NCBI GenBank assembly: GCA_900095095.1
Contig: FMBT01000640.1
Coordinates: forward strand, 1-31,088
Origin: Fragilariopsis cylindrus CCMP1102
Lineage: Eukaryota; Bacillariophyta; Bacillariophyceae; Bacillariales; Bacillariaceae
Direction of reading: 5' to 3'
Length of the DNA: 31,088 nt
Position numbers and translations under genes: made by a program. Shown one piece after another: positions 8,326 to 17,290 of this stretch. A model generated the notes under the pieces. It was not told where the DNA came from. It made no database searches and saw nothing but the letters and a program-made list of their open reading frames with translations. The stretch's first letter is position 1; each line of letters starts with the position of its first letter.

Positions 8326-8940
8326 TTTTCGAATCCAATCTCCTTCAATAGGTTATCCATGAGTGTGTACCAGTGATGGGCTGATCTTGACAATCCATAA
8401 AGGGTCTTGTTCAGTTTCCAGTAGGTACCTTTCTTCGTGTTTGGACATCCAATAGGAGGTCTTACTATGCACAATTCATCATCAGGGAGTTCAGGTTGGC
8501 AGAAGGCGTTCTTACAGTCTCCTTGTTTCAGGTAGCATCCGTCGTCGAAAGCCATTGACACAAGCAATCTTGCTGCAGAGGAACTCAATACTGGTGCGTA
8601 TCTGTCTTCTCTGGTCCAAGTTCGTTGTTCGTGGTTGCCCAATACGACTATTCTAGATTTTGCTCTGATTGGATTTCCTTCTTTATCTTTCTTAACAGTA
8701 AATAAATTCATTGTTGGAATGGCTTCAATGTCTTTTCCATGCACTTTAAGCAATTTCTGATACTCTTTCTCATCGATTTCTGTGAAAGTATCCAATCGTT
8801 TTAGTCCACTGTACTCTTCATTGTATGCGTCCTTCCATACTTTGTGATCTTTGTTGGATTCATGCAATGCTTTCCGGAGGTTGGGAGGAGCCAAAGGATT
8901 ATGTAGGTGTGCTGCAGACACGTGTCTTGCCATCCTATAT
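8326..8940 (-). pseudogene. Reverse transcriptase, proximal part (family A)
   Basis: RVT_2-type RT begins at about KALHESNKDHKVWKDAYNEE and contains the conserved LFTVKKDKEG, AKSRIVVLGNHE, APVLSSSAARLLVSMA, then the motif with the first catalytic Asp (KQGDCKNAFCQPELP), RPPIGCP, and motif 4 as LNKTLYGLSRSAHHWY. It breaks off after LLKEIGFE. The YVDD box expected ~30-40 residues later is not there; sequence of another element follows. Confidence 0.85.
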
Positions 8941-10189
8941 CAAAAGTGCTCTCATGTAGTCTAGGCTTCCACAAGTATGCTATATCAGCAATGCTTTCCG
9001 ATAGAGTTTCCTTTCCGTGTTTGTCTCTGACAACAAATTCCCAAGTATTTTCTGTTCCAATTGACAGGTATCCTTGCCTGTAAATGTCTTCTATTAGCAT
9101 CGTCACCTTTTGATCTTGCTTCAACCATTTTGGCTTAAGGAAGTCTAGTGCAATCAATGGCTTTCCTGAAGCAGGAATGTTGTGTTCTGTAAACATGTGT
9201 TCTTGTTTAACATCTATACAGTTATCATTGTCTAATTTCACAGTATAATAATTACTCTTCGAAGTTGGAGGTGTTATCACCGTCGCTTCCAATATATCAT
9301 ATGTATTCTGACATTGAATGTAAATCTTTTCATTTATATCGAATTTAGTAGGGCCACTACTAGTCGATATTACCGATGTTGTCAACCCCCCATCATAGGA
9401 GATATTGGGAAAAACTTCCCCAACTAGTCTATTCTTGTCAAGGATATAGTCTACTGAAGTGCAGAAACTATCCATGATTGGATTGTAGAACACCATCCCA
9501 TTTGTGAATTCACTATTACCAAGGGCAATACCCAGTAGTCCTTGTGATTCAAACTTGGTTCTGTCTCGTGTACCGTCGCGAACTCTGCGAAACGCACCTA
9601 CACAACCGAATGGAAAGAGGACTCGATAGTCTGGTTTCTCTCCATAAAATGCTTCGTGTGGTGTGGTTAAAAATTCGGGGTCGGTGCTGGCCGGGTTGGA
9701 GCTTATTGGTAATACATTCAATCGCACACATGCCTCTCGAATTGCCCAGTACCAAAATTTCTTTGGTAGTTGTGCATCCGCTAAGAAAGAGCGTGCCATT
9801 GAAGTGAGTAGGGACCATCGGCGTTCAACCAATCCATTTTTATCTTGGCGTCCAGGAGGCGCCGCTCGGACGCGACACCCATGTGAACGCAATAAGGCAA
9901 TTGCCTTTCCACCAATCAACTTTGGATCGAAATCACATTGAATGGTTTCAGGAAATCCTCCTGCGTCTATGAAGAATTTCCATAGAGCCTCTGCCACGTC
10001 TGCTCCGGAAGCGCCATGCATTCCGTAAACAAACGAGTTGGTGGTACACTGGTCAACTAAGACGAGAGTGTATTTGTACCCACCAGGTGATTTTCCATCA
10101 CCATATCCAATATCCATGCCTACAAGTTGTAGAAGGGCAATGGCCTTTGATCCTTTACGGCGACGCTTCCCACGACGTCGGTTCACCAT
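8801..10189 (-). pseudogene. Retrotransposon integrase
   Basis: The rve-type catalytic core is complete: D26 (GMDIG), D86 (IQCDFD) and E122 (LVERRW), with exactly 35 residues between the second Asp and the Glu, and the LPKKFWYWAIREA and HEAFYGEKPDY motifs typical of copia integrase. The C-terminal part carries chromodomain-free linker sequence. The frame really opens upstream of ATG 10189, since protein-like sequence continues to about 10240. After LHESTFDIG (about 8940) it goes out of frame; its last ~45 residues up to 8801 are out-of-frame readings of the RT, whose own frame begins at MARHVSAAHL. So the true integrase part is about 8943-10240. Confidence 0.88.
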
Positions 10190-12189
10190 GGATCCAACTG
10201 TCGGGATGTCGTTCTTGTTGTCAATGACTGATATGCCAGTACTAACTTGGAGAGTAGACGATAGTCCTTGAGTTGCCTTCCTCCAAAGTATGATTGGAGT
10301 GTATGATTAGTGAGGCGCTCAATCACATCTCCGCGACTACTTTCTAAGTGATATTGCAAAGGGGGTTTGCGTTCTTGCTTCTCAAATAGTGGCGCGTCAG
10401 TGTCGCTATCTTGCATTAAGTCTTTTATGTCATTCATGTCGAGCTCCTTAAGTGCTTGTTTAAGCATCTCCCCAGGATCTCCTTCACATAAATAATCATC
10501 ACCCATGTCGTCGAATTCATTAAATGATGATGCATCATCATCCGGAGTGGACGACGGAATATTCGGTATGTGTGATTCATTTTGTGATGTGGAGTGTTCG
10601 AAACAGGATTGGAGTTGATCCCTGTTCTTCTTTCTTTGTCCGCGTGTCATCGCGCGGCCTCTATGTATTCGGTTGAGAAAGTTGATGCGATTACTAAAAA
10701 CATCAAGATAATTATCTCCTCCGGCTTCATAAGTAAAATCCGGTTCTCCCCAGTCATCCGGACTGAGGGCTTCAAGTGGCAGCCTTAAATTGCCATTGGA
10801 AGGGATTGAAGTATTTATGGTAAAATTTGGGAAGGTTAAGTGCATGTATCCGTTTTCAATGATGAATGAACAGCCCTTTCCGCTGCGCCCATGACGTGTG
10901 ATTGAAAGCAGGCTGCAATCAAGAGTTGGCACATGCAAAGCCTTCTTAAGAACTTGCACTTTTCCATCCATCTTGATTCTTCCTGGTTTGTACCCTTGTA
11001 CGGGGACTGGTGTTCCGTCGCCCATATAAACAAACACGTTGCGACATTTCTTATAGTCGTTGCCAAAGTCATCCTCTTCAGTTAACATGTGCGCCGTGGC
11101 GCCACTATCCGGAACGATTTGTCGACTCGGTATGTTCTTTGTGGTACACTTTGTGTTTCTAATTTGATTCGGCCTCACATTTTCATCAAAACAGACTTTT
11201 CTAACACTTTTGCAAGATCCAATGCAGTAGTTCATACGCTGTGTTGTGGGATCAATACGAGAGAGACGACTAAGTTCTGTATATATAGGCGTGAGGTAAT
11301 CTGAATCATCATCTTTAATGTCATTAATGGCTGTATGAGCATCTACAAAGCCTCCGTCTGGAGAGAATGATCCCAATCCCGCAGATCGGCCAGTTCCAGC
11401 ACTCTTCTTCAAAGCAAGTTCCTTCTCCGTAGTCGTCTTGACATCCTTTCCGTTCTTGCCAACGGTTTGGAAGCCTTCTGCTACTGGAGTGGGTGCTTGT
11501 GCAGGTGTGCTGGTGGCAGCGGTAGCTTCAGCAGCTTTCTTGAGCTTGGCTGCTTTGGCTTGTCCCCGTTGCTTAAAACGGTTACTAAGGCTTTCGCCAT
11601 GTTGGTCCTTCGTCGGATCATATGTAACTGTTAATCCAAACTCTGCAAGTAGTGGACATTTGTGCATATGGTGGTTGCAGGGATCGTTCTTTGGGTATCG
11701 GCATGCTAAGCAGTTAGTCATTTTCAGCATGTTTGCGACATCAAAGATCGTGACCTTCGAATTTCCTCCACTTGAACTGATAAGACCATAATCACCACTC
11801 ATGTTGATGTGGAGGTTTGCGTCCTTAGAATCAGTTGCTTCTTCACTCTTCCCCCCAGTGGTCGCTGCACGGGCGGCATGGCGAGCATTGAGCTTCTTCA
11901 TCCGTCCGTTCGAGAACACCTCTGAGTTAGAAAAGATTTGGTTCATGTGATTTGTGAAGGTATCAGATGTATAGTCTGATAGTTTAAAATCTCCTTGAAC
12001 AAGCTGATTGTCAATATACTCTAAGCATTTCTCATCCTTGTATGTACCATCAAGGAAAGCACGCTGAAGGAAGGCAGTTTTGACCTGAGCGAGAGTGTTG
12101 TATCCCATGAGATCAAACCGATCCCAAAGGGTGTTAACAGGATTCCTGTTATAAGGAATTTTGCAGTATTTTACGCGTGTTAATAACAC
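10183..12189 (-). pseudogene. Retrotransposon Gag core, zinc-binding segment and aspartic protease
   Basis: Genuine gag sequence starts at NRNPVNTLWDRFDLMGY; the first ~13 residues after ATG 12189 come from the insert. Then come the Gag helices (AQVKTAFLQRAFLDGTY), a Cys/His-rich segment (CLACRYPKNDPCNHHMHKC) in the place of the zinc knuckle, and a Lys/Ala-rich linker. The protease active site is DSGAT at residues 361-365, followed by YMGDGTPVPVQGYKPGRIK and HVPTLDCSLLSITR, as in copia proteases. The C-terminus matches the pre-integrase segment (HTLQSYFGGRQLKDYRLL). The frame ends at 10183, while the polyprotein continues in another frame (TGISVIDNKNDIPTVGSM) from about 10240, so one base seems lost there. 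Confidence 0.88.
12135..12151 (+). repeat. Target-site duplication, left copy
   Basis: 17 bp, near-palindromic, coding part of Gag NRNPVN on the minus strand. Confidence 0.75.
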
Positions 12190-12707
12190 GCGATAATTTT
12201 CACTAAAAAAAGATGAAAAAATATGAAAAACTTTGGCTAAAGCTTAAGAGATAAAGAAATATTCAAAATAAATTAAGATTTGACGCATCAGCAACTCGAA
12301 CCCAGGGCTGTTTAACGGGTGTAGTGTGGTGTCACCATCTCCACCACAAGGATAGTTACGTTGATTGATACATAGACATAAATATTTTGAGTATTTGAAT
12401 TTTTAAAAAATCGTGCAGAAAAACACTTAGAATATTCCACATGCTTTTACACGTGCCGGATTCAAACCCCAACGGTCAACCGCGAATTTTCCTACTATGG
12501 CTCTTCCGATTTATTATTATTGCCCGATATTATGCTATAGGTGCGGCCGATACAAAGTACTTTTCATGTATTTTCACTGAATAAGAAAGCACACGCTGTT
12601 GAACGGAGACGCGCTGTGTCTCAATAGGGGGCTGTAAGTCCGATTTTTGAGGGAAATATGCCCCTACAAAAAAAACACCCCAAAAAGTGGCTCGGCACCC
12701 CGAGCCA
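12152..12707. mobile_element. 556-bp insertion in gag flanked by 17-bp target duplications
   Basis: The 17-mer TAACAGGATTCCTGTTA (12135-12151) recurs as TAACAGGAATCCTGTTA (12708-12724), differing at the central base. Removing the insert and one copy restores gag (AQRVNR-NPVNTLW). The insert has no terminal inverted repeats. One end carries an 18-nt hairpin (12689-12706) preceded on the plus strand by A-rich sequence; near the other end is a 9-bp-arm palindrome (12174-12192). Long target duplications and a 3' hairpin suggest target-primed (LINE/SINE-type) insertion. Degenerate pol III box-like motifs lie inside. The class is inference. No ORF fills it. Confidence 0.7.
12689..12706. repeat. Hairpin at the insert end
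   Basis: GGCTCGG, a 4-nt loop, then CCGAGCC: 7 perfect GC-rich pairs. On the minus strand it is followed by two T tracts. Confidence 0.8.
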
Positions 12708-12724
12708 TAACAGGAATCCTGTTA
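12708..12724 (+). repeat. Target-site duplication, right copy
   Basis: Same 17 bp with A for T at the centre. Because the sequence is a palindrome, the two copies also read as a 22-bp inverted repeat (12131-12152 and 12707-12728). Confidence 0.75.
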
Positions 12725-12728
12725 ACAC

Positions 12729-12861
12729 GTTGTGCTAGTTCATGTGCACATTCTTCATTTCGCTGAGTGACAGTACCGAGCTCCCGAATAACAGAGATGA
12801 TCTTGGTGGAAGTCAGAGGGAGGAGGGTCTCAAAAGATCTCGATGAAGAGAGAGACACCAT
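12729..12861 (-). pseudogene. Gag fragment upstream of the insertion
   Basis: The frame starting at ATG 12861 runs RSFETLLPLTSTKIISVIRE and ends ECAHELAQRVNR at the insertion. Ignoring the insertion, the next codons are NPVNTLWDRFDLMGY at 12134 and below, in the same frame. That continuity shows both sides once formed one gag gene. Past 12728 the frame enters the inserted DNA and stops at 12664. Confidence 0.7.
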
Positions 12862-13007
12862 ATCCCTTAGATATAGTAGGTTGTAATTGCAAAGACAATG
12901 AGTCCGAGCTTGGCATCTTTCATGAGATCATGCAAGTGAGTACAGAATCGATTGGATCGAAGCCTGTATCGTTCGCATATCCTTCATATCTAAAATAGAA
13001 ATATCAT

Positions 13008-14003
13008 CTAATTTCCATGGAGGAGAGTTGAGCCGATTTGATACACGTAGTTTCCATTGACACATGGATTCATAGGTGTATGCATCAGGAAGTGGTCGAA
13101 ATCAGTATATTTCGAGTTCATCACTTGCTTATCATCATGATTAATTACTTTGGTAGATGTAGGATCACAGAGACGCTGCGATATTACATCCAAGTGTTCA
13201 CTCACTTTAGAAAGTGATGCAGCTACGTTAACCTCACTGAGAGTAGATATACTGGACTCATCGAGGGAAGGTGTAGGGTGGGCATCCTTATGTGCTTTAG
13301 CAAATAAGAATTCTGCAAAGAGAATGAACTTTGTGGAATCATCACCATTAGCATAAGAATTCATGTCTCTTTGTACTTGAGTCACCAAGGGCCCTGGGAT
13401 GGTCAAAATCATTTGACGACAAGCGTCGCTGACTAAGGTAATCCAAGGAATGTGTGGTGGATCAAGAGGAGGTAAAAATAAGAATGGTGGAGGCGTCATA
13501 CCGGGTGAGGGTATGCGATTGGTTGTCTTTGCGGTCGTGGTCTTGGGAGAGATCGATTCAATGGGATCCAGCTTTGAAGGTGACACGAAGGTGTCGATCA
13601 CTTTGGTGCGTAATGGAGCGTCATCGATTGTATCTAAATCATGGATTGCAGCGATTTCAGCGTCTAATACCTTGGTGGCAGAAGATGCAAAAGCGCGAAG
13701 ATTTGCAACTGCTTCATCACCTGTGCTTCCATCTGGGTCTGTCGATTGTCGAGATTGTACGCTCACGGATGAAGGGGAGATAATGTTAGTTACATCAGGT
13801 CTTGGAATGTTTTGGGGCTCAGAGGTGTGTAGAGCAGGTCGCAACGAGTTGCTAGTAGGATTAGGAGAAGGAGGTTGACAAGAGACTGTTGTCACTTGTC
13901 TTGTCGACGCTGCGGTGATCCGTTGTAGGAATCGGTTTGCAGTGGACACAAGTGAAACAGGAGTTCCCATCTCTCCTCCGGGGTCCGGAAGCGCTGGCGC
14001 CAT
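13008..14003 (-). pseudogene. Retrotransposon Gag, N-terminal part
   Basis: ATG 14003 opens a 331-residue frame: a Pro/Ser/Thr-rich N-terminus (MAPALPDPGGEMG), a PPPFLFLPPLDPPHIPW segment, then helices typical of diatom copia Gag (LVTQVQRDMNSYANGDD, AEFLFAKAHKDAHP). It stops at 13008. The protein plausibly continues in another frame as LDDISILDMKDMRTIQASIQ, so a small indel near 13010 ended the frame. Between 12862 and 13007 further short frames follow one another, each interrupted, which indicates decay. Gag would form the virus-like particle of the element. Recognition rests on position directly upstream of the Gag core and on composition. Confidence 0.7.
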
Positions 14004-14590
14004 TGTCGATCGACTCAGTGAGTCAACCAGTAGACGACAGTTCGATGCCCGGTGTGGGGTAAATTAACCTGCTAAAGATATACAAAATACAAAGCGTAGT
14101 AGTTGGTAAATCGTAATTCTTAAAGTTATGATAGCTAGACTAACTGCACATCTTTCGTCCCAAACCATCCAATGGTTAGGATATGCCTCTAATCCGAGTG
14201 GTGTCATCTATATCTTGTATAGAAGCTCATGACCACTCATTCTAAAGAGGTGCGACGTGTCATCTTATCCATGTCTGGATTTCCATGATACGACTCGTTT
14301 GACTCAATCTATTGCTATACCGTTCCTTCTAGCAGGAACGATTGAGCGTGCACTGTCAACTTCGATCGGCGCGCATTATTTGGAGGACACGGGAAACTTC
14401 TCAAAATATAGAAATTTCCGTTCCGAAAGCTTCCGATCAAAGATATGGTACTTTTACCGTGTATGACATGATTTATGATTGTCAATTGCTTGACCATCAT
14501 CTGATCTCATCAAAGGCTGAAGCAATGATGACAGAAGGTTGTCATACAGTAAGTACGTACTCGTAAGATACGATACGTGAAACGATATAA
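14004..14590. other. Region between the retrotransposon and the lipase gene
   Basis: Should contain the element's 5' leader or LTR (from 14004 upward) and the promoter of the plus-strand gene at 14591. A small inverted repeat AACCATCCAATGGTT lies at about 14164. I find neither a clear TG...CA LTR nor a matching copy elsewhere in the window. The short frames here have no support. Confidence 0.5.
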
Positions 14591-15652
14591 ATGAGCCATC
14601 ATTGTTACTTGCTACTATTTTTATTTGTAGCAGTAGTAATAGCAGAAAAAGTAACAGCATTCGGCGTAGTGGCAAGAACAATGCCGAGTTCGAGGACTAC
14701 TATTATATCTAATCGGTATGTCGTAGGATGTGCTTCTTTCATTGGACGAACTTCGTCGTCGATGTCATCGTCACAATCACAATCACAATCACGGCGGTAT
14801 GCAGCAGCAACAACAACAACATCAATGATGATGATGAGATCATTACAGCTACCAAATATTAACGTTCGTAGTACCAGTAGTGTAGTGACTCAAAATAGCG
14901 GTCGACATCGTCCTCCACAGAAATTATTTTGTTATAACAACAACTTGCGTAGGCAGCGTCGTACGTTTTCAACCTCATTATTGTTCTCATCATCTTCGTC
15001 GTTCTTGAAAGTAGTTAGTAGTACTAGTACTAGTGCTGCTGATCCAACAGAAATATCATTGACTGACAAACGACTTATATCGTCGTCATCGTCGACATCG
15101 TCGTCATCATCTTGCAACGACGACGACGACGAGGTTGTAGTACCACTTATCTTCTTACATGGAATGAAGGGATCACATCTTGCATTTCATCACCCAAGAA
15201 CCACCAATAACAACAAAAACAATAACAAGAATGACGCCAAAAAGAAGAAGAAAAAAATACGATCCTGGTTGAGTTTAACTGGATTATTGAATTTTCCACG
15301 AAAAGTCGATTATCATCCGGATCGTGATATTTCCTTACCATTGTCCTATAATTCGTTGTTCGAGTTCGATTCAGATTCAGCAGATGATGACAACAAAGAG
15401 AACGACAACAACAAATTTCCAATTCAAGATCGAGGTGAACACTTTGTGGATGGGACCGTGGATCATATTGTAGAATTAAGTACGATGATTGATATTAATA
15501 CTGATAATAGTAAGAACAACTTTGATTTTTTTCCATTTTATGGTCATGTGACAAAATTCCTGGAAGACATCAATGATGCACATAATAACAATAACAACAA
15601 CTCCACTGCTGCTGCTGCTGCTAGTAGGACTAACAGTGACACCAACGATATC

Positions 15653-15688
<36 letters not shown>

Positions 15689-17026
15689 AGCACAACAATA
15701 AAAGAAATTATGTTAGATAATCCACGTCCGACACGATCCTTTGTGTATGATTGGCGTCGAAATTTATTTGAATTAACCGATGAATTTTATGAATATTGTG
15801 AACAAGAATTCCCAAATCCCAATACCAAAATACAAATTGTCGCACATTCCTTAGGTGGCTTGATTGCCTATGGTGCCATGAAATTATATCCCCAGAAATT
15901 TACGGTCGGTGCTGTGTTGGTGGGAGTACCCTTCGGCACGGGAATACAATATTTACAAGATGTACATAAAGGATATTTTACTGAATTAGGTACCTGTCGT
16001 CAATTCTTACCACCGACACAATTTACATTTTCGAGTCATTGGTCCTTCTTTCCTACCTCCGCCACTGAACTTGGAGACTTATTTGTCGATGTGACCGAAG
16101 AAGATCCAGATCGAATTGACTTTGAAGCGGATGTAAGTACCATCGGAAAGAAAGCAAATGTAACTGACTCATCATCAAATATACGACGACCAGCGACACC
16201 CGGTAAACGTATATCAATTGATTTTTATAATCCAGAGGAATGGGAAAAACATGAATTTGGTATCTTTGATCCCTATTATAAAAATAATCAAATTTTGGAT
16301 CAGAATACTATATTAGAATACAAACAACATATGAAAATACAAATGGACGATGCTAAACGATGGCGGAATACAATTTTAGCACCACTACTTGACGACGATG
16401 ACGTCGTGAAGAAGAAAGAACAACTCCCTCCAATTATAGTGTGCTCCACGAATACCGTACCGACTGTGAATCAAATTCTTCGACGACGACGTCGACCGAC
16501 AACTACTACTACAAGTACTGGTTCTGGTTCTGGTAGATATAAAGTTTCTGATTATTTCCCTCGATCATTGTTATCATTATTGGAGAAGAAAGAACAAAAA
16601 ATCAAGGAGAAGGAGAAGAAGAAATTGAATAACGACGATAATGATGGTGGTGGTATACTAGATAATGTCACTTCTCAAGAAGAAGACGACCACCAAGAAG
16701 AGCAACGAAAGGATTATTGTCGTTGGGAATATGATTATGGTTCCGGACAGTCCGTTCCTGGTGATGGACGAATCGACTATGATAAATCCTTTCCACCGAC
16801 TGGTGTCGAATACAAGACCGTGGATATCACCTCCTTACATGCCAAACAATTCTGTTGGGAAGATACCGGTGCTGGTAATTTGGGTACAATTATGACACAA
16901 GTACATGATCAACTTCTAGTCTATCAGCAGCATCACAATAAGAATAATACCAAGAAGAACAAGAATGTCAATGTTAATGAAAATGTCAATGTCAATGAAA
17001 ATGAAGATACTTCATCATCGAAGTAG
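14591..17026 (+). CDS. LCAT-like alpha/beta hydrolase (acyltransferase/lipase) with plastid-type presequence
   Basis: 811 residues. The N-terminus (MSHHCYLLLFLFVAVVIA) is a signal sequence, followed by KVTAFGVV, whose A|F pair matches the ASAFAP-type motif of diatom plastid preproteins; a Ser/Thr/Arg-rich transit region follows. The oxyanion-loop motif HGMKGS begins at residue 190, SFVYDWRRNL lies before the nucleophile elbow, and Ser420 sits in AHSLGG. GDGRID (724-729) and His750 (SLHAKQF) are in the order of the Asp/His region of the LCAT/PDAT family (PF02450). Long poly-Asp, Asn and Lys inserts interrupt the domain, which explains the large size. Members move acyl groups between phospholipids, sterols or acylglycerols, or act as phospholipases; the substrate cannot be told here. 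An ER location is the alternative. Intron-free; ends with a VNVNEN repeat. Confidence 0.82.
15649..15689 (+). repeat. GAT trinucleotide tract (poly-Asp) in the lipase gene
   Basis: A run of GAT codons encodes at least 11 consecutive Asp residues, placed in an insert just before the DWRR motif, so outside the catalytic core. Confidence 0.9.
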
Positions 17027-17195
17027 TTCGTCGCGTCGAAATCGGACGTCGATTAGAATATATCAGCTAGCTAGAGGGAGATCTACTACTGAGAGAAGAC
17101 TTATATTCACCTCCCCTTAGAATGTATGTTAACTAATAATAATCTACTATCTTGGTTATGGCTAACATTAAACTAAAGTTGTGATCTACATCTAG

Positions 17196-17290
17196 GAGCC
17201 ATCCGTATGACACCAAATCAATGATCAATCAATAATCAAATCAAGAACGTACTGATCAGATCTGATTCCATCTCTCAAAATCATGAAATT
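17196..17290 (+). repeat. Dispersed ~100-bp repeat, copy A
   Basis: From GCCATCCGTATGA through CAAAATCATGAAAT it matches 22004-22123 with several short indels. It ends on the stop codon of the minus-strand ankyrin-like gene, so it is that gene's 3' flank. Confidence 0.75.

Larger units (their letters stand above)
7651..14003 (-). mobile_element. Ty1/copia (diatom type) retrotransposon, chimeric and inactive
   Basis: Order on the minus strand is gag, zinc-binding segment, aspartic protease (DSGATAHM), integrase (D, D, E), then reverse transcriptase, which is the copia order. The copy is dead: gag is frameshifted near 13008 and split by an insertion (12152-12707); one-base frame changes occur near 10240, 8940 and 8215; RNase H is absent. 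Near 8320 the RT switches to that of another family. I could not identify either LTR: 14004-14590 and the region below 7651 share no repeat that I can see. Confidence 0.9.

Noticed and set aside
10183..10260. Programmed frameshift between protease and integrase
   Set aside because: No slippery heptamer is evident, and the element has several other frame breaks. Ordinary decay or an indel error explains it better.
9544..10271. Plus-strand frames opposite the integrase
   Set aside because: They are antisense to a complete D,D35E integrase core and show no family resemblance.
12281..12350. tRNA-like gene on the minus strand (A-box-like TGGTGGAGATGG and B-box-like GGTTCGAGTTG)
   Set aside because: The T-arm and acceptor stems do not pair, so it is not a tRNA. 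I keep it only as weak support for a SINE-like nature of the insert.
12440..12540. Second B-box-like motif GGTTTGAATCC (minus strand, 12458-12468)
   Set aside because: Only two of five T-stem pairs form, and no acceptor stem or A box is at the right distance.
12131..12728. 22-bp inverted repeats read as ends of a cut-and-paste transposon
   Set aside because: The repeats lie within gag coding sequence and arise because the duplicated target is a palindrome. The insert's own ends are not inverted copies.
13450..13878. Plus-strand frames opposite gag (13450-13878 and 13454-13783)
   Set aside because: They are shadows of the gag frame, with no domain or start context.
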